Of a DNA stretch of 64,000 bases, positions 63,612 through 64,000 are shown piece by piece. The first letter of the stretch is position 1. Each line of letters opens with the position of its first letter. The DNA is from Myrica gale (lineage: Eukaryota > Streptophyta > Magnoliopsida > Fagales > Myricaceae), in NCBI GenBank assembly GCA_963930655.1, contig OZ005607.1:9006874-9070873 (forward strand), read 5' to 3'. The position numbers and the translations under genes are program-made. The notes beneath the pieces are model-generated. The model was not told the origin of the DNA, made no database searches, and saw only the letters and a list, made by a program, of their open reading frames with translations.

Positions 63612-64000
63612 CCGGTGGTTTAAACCACTGACCTACTAATAAAGAGGCCTTAACCACTGAGCTGCAAATATTTGCACGTTTTAATAGGACACGCATTATA
63701 TTTATTATGTTTAGACGTTTAAATGAGAAAAAGAGGCAGCGCGAGGATTCGAACCCAGGTGACGTGTGAGGTAAAGGGCAAGCAAGCCACTGGAGCCATG
63801 CGCTCGCGTGGTTATAATGGTGAAATTAATTCATACTTAAACTTCTTTTCGCCCGGTTTGATTTTTAGTTAAACGGTGCGTTTTGATTGTCTTCTTCCTC
63901 TCAACCCTAAAATTCTTCGATTTCTCTTCGGTTTAGCTGCAGTTTCGTCGACTTTCGACGTTCTCTCCCCTAAATTTCTCTCTCTTACTTCATTTCTTCA
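63611..64000 (+). repeat. Gypsy 3' LTR, 5'-truncated
   Basis: From GGTGGTTTAAACCACTGACC onward it matches the 5' LTR (compare 57871-57982 and 58198-58480), including both tRNA-like modules (63611-63665 and 63729-63812, minus strand). It lacks the LTR start TGTGATAACCC and runs off the window end. Confidence 0.88.

Larger units (their letters stand above)
57802..64000 (+). mobile_element. Ty3/gypsy (chromovirus-like) LTR retrotransposon, truncated
   Basis: Order: LTR, primer-binding site, gag with CCHC, protease, reverse transcriptase, RNase H, integrase, second LTR. Integrase after RNase H identifies Ty3/gypsy. The pol sequence resembles the Tekay/Del chromovirus lineage, judged by eye. Multiple stops and frameshifts inactivate it. 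The integrase stops near 63611 and runs directly into LTR sequence, so the integrase C-terminus, any chromodomain, the 3' polypurine tract and the start of the 3' LTR are missing. The 3' LTR continues beyond the window. Confidence 0.93.

Overview
This window is nuclear DNA of a flowering plant. It has spliced plant genes with GT-AG introns (plus one GC-AG), plant-only families (an XS/XH silencing factor, FPF1, class VII receptor-like cytoplasmic kinases) and plant transposon types (Ty1/copia, Ty3/gypsy, TRIM, hAT, Harbinger-like, MITEs). The protein sequences look eudicot. A woody perennial is a guess from general repeat style only. All calls come from reading the sequence; no search was run.

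Layout. 1-4.5 kb: a decayed Ty1/copia element with a MITE in its gag. 5.2-9.2 kb (minus): an FDM/IDN2-type XS-XH gene of RNA-directed DNA methylation, with a probable 5' UTR exon near 11.1-11.4 kb. 12.7-13.1 kb (plus): an intact single-exon FPF1-like gene. 16.5-20.3 kb: small hAT MITEs, AT-rich MITEs, tandem repeats and a poly-A retroposon with an 18-bp target-site duplication. 20.56-30.49 kb: one large hAT element with a perfect 8-bp target duplication, a dead Ac-like transposase and two further nested insertions. 32.7-35.5 kb (plus) and 37.7-40.5 kb (minus): two convergent class VII receptor-like cytoplasmic kinases, both with complete reading frames. 41-49.6 kb: gene-free, with MITEs, a 353-bp TRIM and a LINE remnant. 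50.1-54.0 kb (minus): cytosolic triosephosphate isomerase in nine exons. 54.5-56.4 kb: a deleted hAT relic of the TTF/ZMYM1-like type. 57.8-64.0 kb: a Ty3/gypsy element whose LTR carries two tRNA-like segments and whose integrase is cut off and fused to a truncated second LTR.

The five host genes do not form a pathway. FDM acts in small-RNA-guided methylation in the nucleus, FPF1 in flowering and growth timing, the kinases in immune or growth signalling at the plasma membrane, and TPI in glycolysis. FDM and TPI each look intact except for one small frameshift (2 nt and 1 nt), confirmed by summed exon lengths; these could be real lesions or consensus errors.

The most notable structures are: the three-level nest hAT > Harbinger-like > Mutator-like MITE, each level marked by its own target-site duplication and the middle one apparently carrying host gene exons; the paired tRNA-like modules in the gypsy LTR; a duplicated splice acceptor in the FDM gene; a 15-bp retroposition scar in a kinase intron; and a MITE insertion that splits the copia gag with a clean 3-bp target duplication.
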